The notes under the pieces are model-generated. The model ran no database searches. It was given only the letters and a program-made list of their open reading frames with translations, and was not told the DNA's origin. Below, piece by piece: positions 28,517 to 36,233 of a stretch of DNA of 64,000 bases. The DNA is from an uncultured Bacteroidales bacterium. GTDB lineage: Bacteria; Bacteroidota; Bacteroidia; Bacteroidales; Muribaculaceae. A program made the position numbers and the translations under genes. Each line of letters opens with the position of its first letter. Position 1 is the stretch's first letter. Location of the stretch: assembly GCA_902784675.1 (NCBI GenBank), contig CACZVR010000002.1, forward strand, positions 1 through 64,000, in the 5' to 3' direction.

Positions 28517-28519
28517 TTG

Positions 28520-28563
28520 TCGGGGTACCTGGATTCGAACCAGGGACCTCCTGCTCCCAAAGC
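28520..28563 (-). pseudogene. 3' half of a tRNA-Pro (TGG), truncated
   Basis: The minus strand reads GCTTTGGGAGCAGG, then AGGTC, then a perfect T arm CCTGG-TTCGAAT-CCAGG, then TACCCCG and discriminator A. This is the anticodon loop (TGG), the 3' anticodon strand, the variable loop, the T arm and the 3' acceptor strand of a proline tRNA. The 5' half is absent: the bases expected to pair as CCTGC read GGGGC. No CCA follows. A minus-strand -7 box at 28593-28600 points into it. It may be a deletion remnant or an integration scar. Confidence 0.7.
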
Positions 28564-28592
28564 CCCCGCCACATGATGCGTTTTGAGTGGTG

Positions 28593-28600
28593 CAAAGGTA
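28593..28600 (-). promoter_or_regulatory. -7 box reading into the tRNA-Pro remnant
   Basis: CAAAGGTA reads TACCTTTG on the minus strand. It could be the original tRNA promoter now placed 30 bases before the surviving half. Confidence 0.5.
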
Positions 28601-28685
28601 CATCTTTTTTTATTACCGCCAAGTGAAAATGAGGTTATTTCGCTTTTTTTTGGCAGTACTAGATATAAATGTGACAAGAATGTAC

Positions 28686-28693
28686 TAATTTTG
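28686..28693 (+). promoter_or_regulatory. -7 box of aspS
   Basis: TAATTTTG at 28686-28693. It overlaps the apparent start at 28695 and so supports ATG 28743. Confidence 0.65.
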
Positions 28694-28742
28694 TATGTTT
28701 CAAACGTTATTAAGGAAAAACAACCCTAACCATAATAATACA

Positions 28743-30524
28743 ATGTACAGAACTAAGACTAACGGCGAACTTCGCCTGGCCAACGTCAGCGAGGTCGTCA
28801 CACTGGCAGGATGGGTGCAGCGCACTCGCAAGATGGGTGGCATGACCTTTGTGGACCTGCGTGACCGCTATGGCATCACTCAAATCGTGTTTAACAACGA
28901 AGTGGACGCCGACTTGTGCGAGCGTGCCAATCATCTGGGACGTGAATACGTCATCCAGGTCAAGGGCACTGTCGCCGAGCGTTCCAGCAAAAACGCCAAC
29001 CTGCCCACCGGCGAGATCGAAATCATCGCCAATGAACTGAATATCCTGAGCGAGAGCATCACGCCGCCGTTCACCATCGAGGACAACACCGACGGTGGCG
29101 ACGACCTGCGCATGAAGTACCGCTATCTGGACCTGCGTCGCAATGCTGTGCGCAGCAATCTGGAGTTGCGCCACGACATGGCGATTCTCATCCGCAACTA
29201 CCTTGACGATAAAGGCTTCCTTGAGGTGGAAACGCCCATCCTCATCGGCTCCACGCCCGAGGGTGCTCGCGACTTCATCGTGCCCTCGCGCATGAACCCT
29301 GGTCAGTTCTACGCTCTGCCCCAGAGCCCCCAGACGCTCAAGCAGCTGCTCATGGTGGCCGGCTTTGACCGCTATTTCCAGATTGCAAAGTGCTTCCGCG
29401 ACGAGGACCTGCGCGCCGACCGTCAGCCCGAGTTCACTCAGATCGACTGCGAGATGAGCTTTGTGGACCAGGAGGACGTGATTGACGTTTTCGAGGGCCT
29501 GGCACGACACCTGTTCAAGAAAGTGCGCGGTGTGGACCTGCCCGAGAAGCTGGAACAGATGACCTGGCACGATGCCATGCGCCTGTACGGCAGTGACAAG
29601 CCCGACCGCCGCTTCGGCATGACGTTCGTCGAGGTGGATGACGTGCTCAAGGGCACTGGCACCTTCCCCGTGTTCAACGAGGCCAACTACATCGGCGCCA
29701 TCTGCGCTCCCGGCTGTGCCGACTACACCCGCAAGCAACTCGACGGACTCGTTGACTTTGTGAAACGTCCGCAAGTGGGTGCCAAGGGACTGGTTTACGT
29801 CAAGTTCAACACCGACGGCACAGTCAAGAGCAGCATCGACAAGTTTTATGAGCCTGCCGTTTGGCAGCAGCTCAAGGAGAAGATGGGCGCCAACGACGGC
29901 GACCTCGTCCTCATCATGAGTGGCGACAACGCCAACAAGACGCGCGTGCAGCTGTGCACTCTGCGCCTCGAGATGGGCGAGCGCTTGGGCTTGAGGGACA
30001 AGAACAAGTTCGAGTGCCTGTGGATCATCGACTTCCCGCTGTTTGAGTGGAGCGATGAGGAGCAGCGCCTCATGGCGACCCACCACCCGTTCACCATGCC
30101 CAACCCCGATGACATCCCCTTGCTCGACGAGCATCCCGAGCGCGTTCGTGCCAAGGCCTATGACTTCGTGTGCAACGGCATCGAGGTGGGCGGTGGCAGC
30201 CTGCGTATCCATGACGGCAAGCTCCAGGCCAAGATGTTCGACATCCTGGGCTTCACCCCCGAGCGTGCCATGGCTCAGTTCGGCTTCCTGATCAACGCCT
30301 TCAAGTATGGTGCACCTCCCCATGCCGGTCTGGCCTTCGGTTTCGACCGCTTCGTGTCCATCATGGCAGGTCTGGACAGCATCCGCGACTGCATCGCGTT
30401 CCCCAAGAACAACAGTGGCCGCGACGTCATGCTCGACGCCCCCAGCCCTGTTGACCAGAGCCAGCTCGACGAGCTCTACATCGACGTGGACCGCGAGCGC
30501 CTCAAAGCCGAGGACAAGTTGTAA
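28743..30524 (+). CDS. aspS: Aspartyl-tRNA synthetase
   Basis: A 593-residue class II synthetase that charges tRNA-Asp. The N-terminal OB fold ([24 protein letters not shown]) binds the anticodon. The catalytic core has [25 protein letters not shown] and [18 protein letters not shown]. The GAD insertion typical of bacterial enzymes follows, and motif 3 is [13 protein letters not shown] 28743 is preferred over 28695 on promoter grounds and on family length. It is separated from nif3 by a low-complexity repeat tract. Confidence 0.97.
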   Translation: MYRTKTNGELRLANVSEVVTLAGWVQRTRKMGGMTFVDLRDRYGITQIVFNNEVDADLCERANHLGREYVIQVKGTVAERSSKNANLPTGEIEIIANELNILSESITPPFTIEDNTDGGDDLRMKYRYLDLRRNAVRSNLELRHDMAILIRNYLDDKGFLEVETPILIGSTPEGARDFIVPSRMNPGQFYALPQSPQTLKQLLMVAGFDRYFQIAKCFRDEDLRADRQPEFTQIDCEMSFVDQEDVIDVFEGLARHLFKKVRGVDLPEKLEQMTWHDAMRLYGSDKPDRRFGMTFVEVDDVLKGTGTFPVFNEANYIGAICAPGCADYTRKQLDGLVDFVKRPQVGAKGLVYVKFNTDGTVKSSIDKFYEPAVWQQLKEKMGANDGDLVLIMSGDNANKTRVQLCTLRLEMGERLGLRDKNKFECLWIIDFPLFEWSDEEQRLMATHHPFTMPNPDDIPLLDEHPERVRAKAYDFVCNGIEVGGGSLRIHDGKLQAKMFDILGFTPERAMAQFGFLINAFKYGAPPHAGLAFGFDRFVSIMAGLDSIRDCIAFPKNNSGRDVMLDAPSPVDQSQLDELYIDVDRERLKAEDKL

Positions 30525-30540
30525 CTTTAACAGGCATTAG

Positions 30541-30613
30541 GCTTTAGGAGTCAGGTTGCGGATGCCCGCTAATGCCTGATACCTAAAGCCTAACACCTAA
30601 TGCCTAAAGCCTA
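30541..30613. repeat. CCTAA-type low-complexity tract with GCGGATGCC core
   Basis: The 90-base gap between aspS and nif3 is made of TAGGCTTTAGG, a GCGGATGCC at 30558-30566, then repeated CCTAAAGCCTAACACCTAATG-like units of 7-8 bases. Similar tracts occur at 31420, 33340, 34350 and, with ACTAA units, at 45216 and 53000. Confidence 0.8.
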
Positions 30614-31414
30614 ATGAAAATAAAAGAAATCACCGACGCCATCGAGCAGTACGCCCCCCTGCGCTTGCAGGAGGAGTGGGACAACGCGGGCATCCAGGTG
30701 GGCAACCCCGACGCCCAGGTCACCGGTGTGCTCTTGTGCACCGATGCCACCGAGCGTGTCGTGGCCGAGGCCATCGAGCGTGGCATGAACCTGGTCATCT
30801 CGCACCATCCCCTGATTTTCCACGGCTTGAAGAAAATCATGGGACGCACACCCGTCGAACGCACCGTGGCGTTGGCCATCAAAAACGACATCACCATCTA
30901 CAGCGCCCACACCAACATGGATAGCGCTTGGCAAGGCGTGTCGTTCCGCATGGCCGAGAAACTGGGTATGACCGACGTGCAGTTCCTTGACGCCAACGAC
31001 GTGCCGCCCTATGGCGAGCAAGAGAGCGTCACTGCCGGTTGCGGCGTCATCGGCAACATCAAGCCCACTCCGGCCCTGGACGTGTTGCGTCAAGTGAAAG
31101 AGGCCTTCGAGGTGGGTGCTGTGCGCTACAGCGGCGACACATCACGCGACATCACGCGCGTTGCATTGTGCGGCGGTGCAGGCGGATTCCTGCTCAACAA
31201 GGCCGTTGAACAGGGCGCTCATCTGTATGTGTCGGCCGACATGCGCTACCACGATTTCCTGGACAACAACCCGCGCATACTCATCGCCGACATCGGGCAC
31301 TACGAGAGCGAACACTACACAAAAGAGATTTTTTTAGAGATTATTCAGAAAAAAAGTCCTACCTTTGCAGTCGCTTTTGCGAAAAACGAAACAAACCAAG
31401 TCAATTATTTATAA
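30614..31414 (+). CDS. Nif3-like dinuclear metal-centre protein
   Basis: A 266-residue protein of the NIF3/YqfO family, which forms a toroidal hexamer with two metals per subunit. The metal ligands are visible in LVISHHPLIFHG near residue 65, in YSAHTNMD near residue 100 and in DIGHYESEH near residue 237. The N-terminal EEWDNAGIQVG is typical. The biochemical role is unresolved; GTP cyclohydrolase-like activity has been suggested for some members. The downstream gene is a zinc-ribbon coiled-coil protein, a pairing common in bacteria. Confidence 0.92.
   Translation: MKIKEITDAIEQYAPLRLQEEWDNAGIQVGNPDAQVTGVLLCTDATERVVAEAIERGMNLVISHHPLIFHGLKKIMGRTPVERTVALAIKNDITIYSAHTNMDSAWQGVSFRMAEKLGMTDVQFLDANDVPPYGEQESVTAGCGVIGNIKPTPALDVLRQVKEAFEVGAVRYSGDTSRDITRVALCGGAGGFLLNKAVEQGAHLYVSADMRYHDFLDNNPRILIADIGHYESEHYTKEIFLEIIQKKSPTFAVAFAKNETNQVNYL
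31370..31377 (+). promoter_or_regulatory. Candidate -7 box within nif3, for the zinc-ribbon gene
   Basis: TACCTTTG lies inside the 3' end of nif3, giving a leader of about 125 bases for the next gene. That leader contains a CCTAA/GCGGATGCC tract. Confidence 0.5.
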
Positions 31415-31419
31415 ACATT

Positions 31420-31505
31420 AGGCATAAGGAACTAGGCATTAGGCGTTAGGTGGCATCCGCCTCCTGAGACCTGAAGCCTAAAACCTGAAGCCTAAAACCA
31501 AAAAA
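31420..31505. repeat. Low-complexity TTAGG/CCTGAAG tract with inverted GCGGATGCC
   Basis: The gap between nif3 and the zinc-ribbon gene holds TTAGGCATAAGG, ATTAGGCGTTAGG, GGCATCCGC at 31452-31460 (the core in reverse) and then CCTGAAGCCTAAAACC repeats. It lies in the probable leader of the downstream gene. Confidence 0.75.
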
Positions 31506-31510
31506 AGTTT

Positions 31511-32278
31511 ATGGCTACGAAGAAAGAACTCACCGTTGAAGAGAAGCTCAAAGCGCTCTATGATCTGCAGCAGAAACTCTCGGAAATTGACGCCATCAAG
31601 ATTCTGAGGGGAGAACTCCCGCAGGAGGTGCAAGACCTGGAAGATGAAATCGCCGGTCTGCACACCCGTGTCGCCAAGTTCGAGGACGAAGTCGCAGCAC
31701 AGCAAGACGAATTTGACCGCAACCGCGACATCAAGGCCAAGGCCGAGGAACTCATCGACAAGTACACTGCCGACCAGGACAACGTGCGCAACAACCGTGA
31801 GTATGACTACCTGACCAAGGAGATCGAGTATCAGGGTCTGAACATCGAGCTGGCCGAGAAGAAGATGAACGAAGCATCGCGCCGCATCGACGCTCTCAAG
31901 GCCGAGATCGAGAAAGCCAAGGAAATGTTCACCGACCGTGAGCACGCCCTCGAAGACAAGAAGAGCGAGCTCAACGAGATCGTCAGCGAGAACAAGGCCA
32001 AGGAGGAGACCCTGCGCGAGAAAGCCAAGAAGCAGGAGAACAAGATCGAAGAGCGCCTGCTCACCGCCTTCAAGCGCATCCGCAAGAACACCCGCAACGG
32101 CCTCGGCATCGTCGTCGTTCAGCGCAACGCCTGTGGTGGCTGCTTCAACCGCATCCCCGCCCAGCGCCAGATGGAGATCAAGATGCACAAGAAGGTCATC
32201 GTGTGTGAATACTGCGGACGCATCCTCATCGATCCCGAGCTGGTAGGCATCACCCCCGAGAACGCCAAGAACAAATAA
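31511..32278 (+). CDS. Coiled-coil protein with C4 zinc ribbon
   Basis: A 255-residue cytoplasmic protein. Residues about 8-190 are one long charged coiled coil (EEKLKALYDLQQKLSEID..., LKAEIEKAKEMFTDRE). The C-terminus holds a zinc ribbon with NACGGCF and VCEYCGR as the two CxxC pairs. This matches the DUF164 (C4-type zinc ribbon) family, often found next to nif3. A role in RNA or protein quality control has been proposed for relatives, but it is not visible here. Confidence 0.88.
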   Translation: MATKKELTVEEKLKALYDLQQKLSEIDAIKILRGELPQEVQDLEDEIAGLHTRVAKFEDEVAAQQDEFDRNRDIKAKAEELIDKYTADQDNVRNNREYDYLTKEIEYQGLNIELAEKKMNEASRRIDALKAEIEKAKEMFTDREHALEDKKSELNEIVSENKAKEETLREKAKKQENKIEERLLTAFKRIRKNTRNGLGIVVVQRNACGGCFNRIPAQRQMEIKMHKKVIVCEYCGRILIDPELVGITPENAKNK

Positions 32279-32465
32279 TTCAAGCCCCCAGCTTCAGGCT
32301 TGAAGCGTAGCGACGAGAGCTCAGAGGCCACAGCGCCTTAGTATCGAGACACCTCGCGCTATAAGAACACCGCAATGGCAGCGAGCCCCCTGTGGCACGC
32401 TGCCATTGTCATTCCACCCCACCCCATAACTGTGCTCATCTGATGAATGGCGTTGGCATAGAGTA

Positions 32466-32588
32466 GTCGAAGACCACAACAAGGCCAATCGTGTTGACAT
32501 CATGAGGTCGAACACCACAACAAGGCTGATGGTGGTAGCATAAAGTGGTCGAAGACCATAACAAGGCCGACGGCCTTGACTTGTGTTA
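32466..32588. repeat. Three tandem copies of a 41-bp repeat
   Basis: GTCGAAGACCACAACAAGG, GTCGAACACCACAACAAGG and GTCGAAGACCATAACAAGG begin at 32466, 32507 and 32548, exactly 41 bases apart. The second half of each unit varies. There are no spacers or cas genes, so it is not a CRISPR array. The rest of 32279-32465 holds no gene I recognise. Confidence 0.8.
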
Positions 32589-32618
32589 ACACCATGGCGC
32601 ACAGGCCGTAGGCCCTGT
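32563..32618. repeat. REP-like palindromes beside the transposase gene
   Basis: AAGGCCGACGGCCTT (32563-32577) and ACAGGCCGTAGGCCCTGT (32601-32618) are short hairpins with three-base loops. Similar ones, AAGGCCATCGGCCTT (33261-33275) and CAGACCGTCGGTCTG (33279-33293), lie on the other side of the transposase gene. Confidence 0.7.
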
Positions 32619-32649
32619 GTGGCATGGTGGCAGTGCACAATCGGTGCAT

Positions 32650-32666
32650 GGGCCTCGAAGAGGGCC
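32650..32666. repeat. Left 17-bp inverted repeat of the transposase cassette
   Basis: GGGCCTCGAAGAGGGCC. Its exact reverse complement is at 33174-33190. It ends two bases before the stop codon of the transposase gene. Confidence 0.85.
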
Positions 32667-32668
32667 AA

Positions 32669-33115
32669 TCATGTCAGGCGAAACTCATTCCAGTCCAAAC
32701 CAGCGTGTTCCAGATGTTTGCGGTATTCATTCTCAAAGGTTTCCCGCTGATGATGCTCTCTTTGGTTCTGGATATACTTAATAACCATCTCCTTATCTCG
32801 CAAAGCATAGGTGAAAGCCCCGTACTCTCTTCCCCACCCAGCGAATTGTGGAAACAAGTTGCGATTCTGTTTAATCCACTGGCTGGTTGACAATTTAATG
32901 TCACGCACAAGATCTGACAAACACACAGATGGGTGAAGTTGAATCAGCAGATGTATGTGATTCTCTATACCATTCACTGCAAACGGAATTGAATCATGAC
33001 TTTGTATTACCCGAGCAATATAGCGGTACAATTGGTCGCTAGATGCCAACGGGAGAGTCATTTCTCGGCCTTTTGTATTGATGACAATGTGATAGATAGC
33101 GGTGACAGCACTCAT
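32669..33115 (-). CDS. REP-associated tyrosine transposase (Y1/IS200-type HUH domain)
   Basis: A 148-residue protein read from ATG 33115; an upstream TTG at 33139 overlaps the promoter box and is rejected. The HUH motif is NHIHLLIQL (His-hydrophobic-His) near residue 59, and the probable catalytic Tyr is in VIKYIQNQREHH near residue 120. Both fit the Y1 transposase family. It has no partner gene such as tnpB. Its setting, small palindromes and an exact flanking inverted repeat, is that of REP-associated transposases, which act on REP elements. Activity is not proven. Confidence 0.88.
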   Translation of the reverse strand: MSAVTAIYHIVINTKGREMTLPLASSDQLYRYIARVIQSHDSIPFAVNGIENHIHLLIQLHPSVCLSDLVRDIKLSTSQWIKQNRNLFPQFAGWGREYGAFTYALRDKEMVIKYIQNQREHHQRETFENEYRKHLEHAGLDWNEFRLT

Positions 33116-33136
33116 AGCTTTATCGGGTTTTAACGG

Positions 33137-33144
33137 CAAAGATA
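33137..33144 (-). promoter_or_regulatory. -7 box of the transposase gene
   Basis: CAAAGATA reads TATCTTTG on the minus strand, 22 bases before ATG 33115. Confidence 0.6.
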
Positions 33145-33173
33145 TCTAAAAAAGGGCATATAGGCAAGTGAGT

Positions 33174-33190
33174 GGCCCTCTTCGAGGCCC
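33174..33190. repeat. Right 17-bp inverted repeat of the transposase cassette
   Basis: GGCCCTCTTCGAGGCCC is the exact reverse complement of 32650-32666, bounding a 541-bp cassette. The remaining gap to tdk (33191-33519) holds hairpins, a CCTAA-type tract near 33340-33390 and the tdk promoter, but no gene. Confidence 0.85.
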
Positions 33191-33437
33191 GTTTTTTCAT
33201 CCATCCATTCCCCATGCCACGAGGACCTTCGGCCCTCGCGCCATGGGGCTGGCTCAAGTCAAGGCCATCGGCCTTGTGCAGACCGTCGGTCTGCTCGCCT
33301 AACGGAGGGCAAGCCTTCTACCAGCTCATGCCTCAATGCTTCTCCCCCTAATACCTATAGCCTATACCTGTAGCCTAACGCCTAAAATGTTAATAACTTT
33401 TTTGTACGAATCATGTAGCAATGTGGAGGTAAAAGTG

Positions 33438-33445
33438 TAACTTTG
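33438..33445 (+). promoter_or_regulatory. -7 box of tdk
   Basis: TAACTTTG, 75 bases before ATG 33520; no -33 box at standard spacing. Confidence 0.5.
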
Positions 33446-33519
33446 TTGCTGGCTTCGCTCGCACACCCCGCGGCGGACATCAACACCATTTTTAGTGACC
33501 ATTTTACCAAGACAACGGC

Positions 33520-34149
33520 ATGAACGGAGGAGGAAAATTATATTTCAAGTATGGCACCATGGGGTCAGCCAAGACCGCCCTGCTGCTCACCCAGGCTTAT
33601 AACTTCGAGGAGCGCGGCATGCAGTACCTGTGCATGAAGCCCATCATCGACGACCGCGAGAACGACAACGTGATTCGCTCACGCATTGGCATCGAGCGCA
33701 AGTGCTCGTGGATTTACCCCGAGAGCGACCTCTATGATATGCTCACTCAGATGTTCGACCGCACCCTCATCGTCAAGGACTGGATCCTCATCGACGAGGC
33801 ACAGTTCCTGTCAACAGCCCAAATCGACCAGCTGGCCCGTGTCGTTGACGATTATGGCGTCAATGTCGTGTGCTATGGCTTGCGCACCGACTTCCAGTCC
33901 CACCTGTTCGAAGGCTCACGCCGCTTGATGGAACTCGCCGACACCATCGAGGAAATCAAGTCCACCTGCTCCTGCGGTCGCAAGACCATCATCAACGCAC
34001 GCATCGACTCACAGGGCAACATCGTCACCGACGGCAACCAGGTCGAGATCGGCGGTGACGACAAATATGTGTCGCTGTGCCGTCGCTGCTGGCGCAACCG
34101 CCGCATCGAGAGCACCAACCGCAACGCCATCAAGTTCGAGGACGAATAA
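33520..34149 (+). CDS. tdk: Thymidine kinase
   Basis: A 209-residue salvage enzyme that phosphorylates thymidine. The P-loop reads YGTMGSAKTALLL near residues 11-23. The Walker B-like LIDEAQFL with the catalytic Glu is near residue 92. A C-terminal zinc site has CSCG and CRRCW. The length fits type II thymidine kinases. It is followed immediately by a hairpin repeat whose first bases overlap the stop codon context. Confidence 0.95.
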   Translation: MNGGGKLYFKYGTMGSAKTALLLTQAYNFEERGMQYLCMKPIIDDRENDNVIRSRIGIERKCSWIYPESDLYDMLTQMFDRTLIVKDWILIDEAQFLSTAQIDQLARVVDDYGVNVVCYGLRTDFQSHLFEGSRRLMELADTIEEIKSTCSCGRKTIINARIDSQGNIVTDGNQVEIGGDDKYVSLCRRCWRNRRIESTNRNAIKFEDE

Positions 34150-34391
34150 GCGGGCTAACGCCCGCGAGGAGGGTGGAGCGAGGAGAGTGAAGCGAAAGCG
34201 GGCCTGTTGGCCCGCAGTGTATAGTGTATGGGTGTATTTGCGCCTATCGGCGCGTGTATGAGGCGGCTTTGCCGCCGAGGAGCGGGGAGCGAGGAGAGTG
34301 TAGGGCGCAAACAGCGGCTTAGCGTGAGGCAAAACGAATGCGGATGCCACCTAAAGCCTAACGCCTAAAAACCTAACGCCTAATGCCTAAA
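34150..34391. repeat. Mosaic of GC hairpins, GAGGAG tracts and CCTAA units
   Basis: The gap holds GCGGGCTAACGCCCGC at 34150-34165 and GCGGGCCTGTTGGCCCGC at 34198-34215, GAGGAGGGTGGAGCGAGGAG-type purine tracts, a GTATAGTGTATGGGTGTA stretch, a GCGGATGCC at 34340-34348 and CCTAAAGCCTAACGCC repeats. The same module types recur at 52.5-53.3 kb and 59.6-60 kb. No gene is seen. Confidence 0.85.
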
Positions 34392-34745
34392 CTACCTTTT
34401 CTTTTTCTTCTTCTCGGGCACGAACAGGTGCAAGGCCCAGTTCACCAGCGTCAGCACAAGGCTGAAGCCCAATGCCCACCAGAAACCGGCTATCTCAAAG
34501 TGCGGACGCACGATCCATGAGCACAGCAGCACCATCAGCGCGTTGATCACAAACGTGAACAAGCCCAGGGTCATGATGTTGATGGGCAGCGCCAGCAGCT
34601 TCACCAGCGGACGGATAAACGCATTGATAAAACCAAGCACGATGGCGATGATGATGGCCCACCACCACGGGTCAACCGTCACGCCCTCCAGGGTGTAAGC
34701 CGTGACAAGCACTGCCACAGCCGATACGATCAATCTTGTAAACAT
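34392..34745 (-). CDS. Phage-holin-like (superfamily IV) membrane protein
   Basis: A 117-residue membrane protein with four hydrophobic helices (LIVSAVAVLVTAYTL, WWAIIIAIVLGFINAFI, IMTLGLFTFVINALMVLL, WWALGFSLVLTLVNWAL). It matches the YvlD/phage_holin_4_2 family, which are chromosomal and not usually linked to phage. The C-terminus is a basic KKKKKKR. No phage genes surround it. Role unknown. Confidence 0.85.
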   Translation of the reverse strand: MFTRLIVSAVAVLVTAYTLEGVTVDPWWWAIIIAIVLGFINAFIRPLVKLLALPINIMTLGLFTFVINALMVLLCSWIVRPHFEIAGFWWALGFSLVLTLVNWALHLFVPEKKKKKR

Positions 34746-35098
34746 AAAAAGTCTCCTATTCTAATTAATGTATAACTCTCATTTTTCGCCCCTAAAATTA
34801 CAACCGTTTTTTCAATCCGCCCTCATTTCCCTTACATTTTTTAAAACTACCACCCCCGATTTCAAAACAACCGACTTCCCCAAACCCTCTCAAACAACCG
34901 CGACACAGCCAAAATTAAAAAAACAAGAAATACAAGAACAACAAAATTCAATAATTGTATTTTTTGTCTTTCTTGTTGTAATTCTTGAATCAGAAATTTC
35001 AGATAATTCTGTTGTTTTCAACGTGAGGGCGGATGCCGATTTGGGTGGTTCGTTGTTAAAAAATCGGACGGGGATGGTGACGTGATTGTTTTTTGATG
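34746..35098. other. Intergenic region with an imperfect inverted repeat
   Basis: No convincing gene. CAAGAAATACAAGAACAAC (34924-34942) partly mirrors GTTGTAATTCTTG (34975-34987), giving an AT-rich hairpin reminiscent of the ends of the MITE-like repeat at 50453. A GCGGATGCC lies at 35029-35037. A 105-residue open frame at 34768-35085 is low-complexity and is rejected. Confidence 0.6.
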
Positions 35099-35106
35099 TA
35101 ATTTTG
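35099..35106 (+). promoter_or_regulatory. -7 box of the YitT-family gene
   Basis: TAATTTTG, 24 bases before ATG 35130. Confidence 0.6.
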
Positions 35107-35129
35107 CGGTCTCAAACCGTTTTAATGAC

Positions 35130-36059
35130 ATGACTGAAAAGACAAGAAAAGCTCTCAATCTGGCCAAGGACTATGTGATGATCACGCTTGGTCTGTTCAC
35201 CTATGCCTTCGGTTTCACCGCGTTTATCCTGCCCGAGAAGATTGTGATTGGCAGTGTGACGGGTCTGTCGTCATTGATCCACTTCTGGCTGGGGTGGAAC
35301 GTGGCGCTCACCTACTATGTCATCAACATCATCTTGTTGTGCATCGCCTTCCGCAGCGTGGGCAAGCAGTTTGTGCTGCGCACCATCATCGGCGCCAGCA
35401 TCTCTACATTCTTCATCGGTGTGCTGCAACCCATGTTCCCCGAGCCCATCGTGCAGCAGCAGACGTTCATGAACGTCATCCTGGGTGCCGTGTTGTGCGG
35501 ACTGGGACTGGGCGTGGTATTCACCCATGGCGGCAGCACGGGCGGTACTGATATCATCGCGGCGATGGTCGCCAAACACAGCACCATCTCGTTCGGCCGC
35601 ACGATGATGTATTGCGACGTGCTCATCATCTGCTCGTCCTACCTGCTGTTCCACTCGATCGACAAGATCGTGTATGGTCTCATCTACATGGTCATCTACT
35701 CGGTGGCTGCCGACCGTGTCATCAACAACACGCGCCAGAGCGTGCAGTTCATGATCATCAGCAAGAAGTGGCAACAGATTGCCGACAACATCAATAATGT
35801 GGCCCACCGCGGTTGCACCATCCTGGACGGTATCGGCTGGTACACCAAGGACGCCGTGAAGATTGTCATGGTCATGTGCCGCAAGCACGAGAGCGTGAAC
35901 ATCTTCCGCATCATCAAGGAAACCGACCACGAGGCCATCATCACCCAGAGCAACGTGAACGGCGTTTACGGCTTCGGATTTGACGAATTGAAAGTGCGTG
36001 TTCACAACAAAAAAGCGACTGAAACTGAAACCATTACCGAAACAAGCAGCAACGAATAA
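35130..36059 (+). CDS. YitT family membrane protein (DUF161/DUF2179)
   Basis: A 309-residue protein. About five transmembrane helices make up the N-terminal part, with the GLGVVFTHGGSTGGTDIIA glycine-rich motif of the family. A C-terminal DUF2179 domain (residues about 215-290, RGCTILDGIGWYTK...) is soluble. Function is unknown; relatives are often annotated as putative transporters. Confidence 0.88.
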   Translation: MTEKTRKALNLAKDYVMITLGLFTYAFGFTAFILPEKIVIGSVTGLSSLIHFWLGWNVALTYYVINIILLCIAFRSVGKQFVLRTIIGASISTFFIGVLQPMFPEPIVQQQTFMNVILGAVLCGLGLGVVFTHGGSTGGTDIIAAMVAKHSTISFGRTMMYCDVLIICSSYLLFHSIDKIVYGLIYMVIYSVAADRVINNTRQSVQFMIISKKWQQIADNINNVAHRGCTILDGIGWYTKDAVKIVMVMCRKHESVNIFRIIKETDHEAIITQSNVNGVYGFGFDELKVRVHNKKATETETITETSSNE

Positions 36060-36147
36060 CTGCGAAATATCAGTTTTTAGTTAAAAACCGTAATTTATTA
36101 AAAGTTTATAATTTATCGGGCACGAAATGTTTTTTTCGCGTCCGATT

Positions 36148-36178
36148 TTGCATAATTTAAAAATATACCATAATTTTG
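36148..36178 (+). promoter_or_regulatory. Promoter of the large C10 peptidase gene
   Basis: TTG at 36148-36150, a 20-base spacer and TAATTTTG at 36171-36178. Confidence 0.75.
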
Positions 36179-36233
36179 CCCAAACTCTTCACACGAGATC
36201 AACATTAACCACTAATAACATTAACAGTAAAAC

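Noticed and set aside
28710..30323. A 537-residue open frame antisense to aspS
   Set aside because: aspS is certain on the other strand, and the antisense frame has no recognisable domain. Strong codon bias leaves long antisense frames open here.
32466..32588. CRISPR array
   Set aside because: Three units lie directly end to end at 41 bp with partial decay and no spacers or cas genes.
34392..34745. Prophage, because of the holin-like protein
   Set aside because: No other phage gene is nearby and this holin family is widely chromosomal.
34768..35085. A 105-residue open frame before the YitT gene
   Set aside because: Composition is low-complexity and part of it spans an AT-rich inverted repeat; no start signal is seen.
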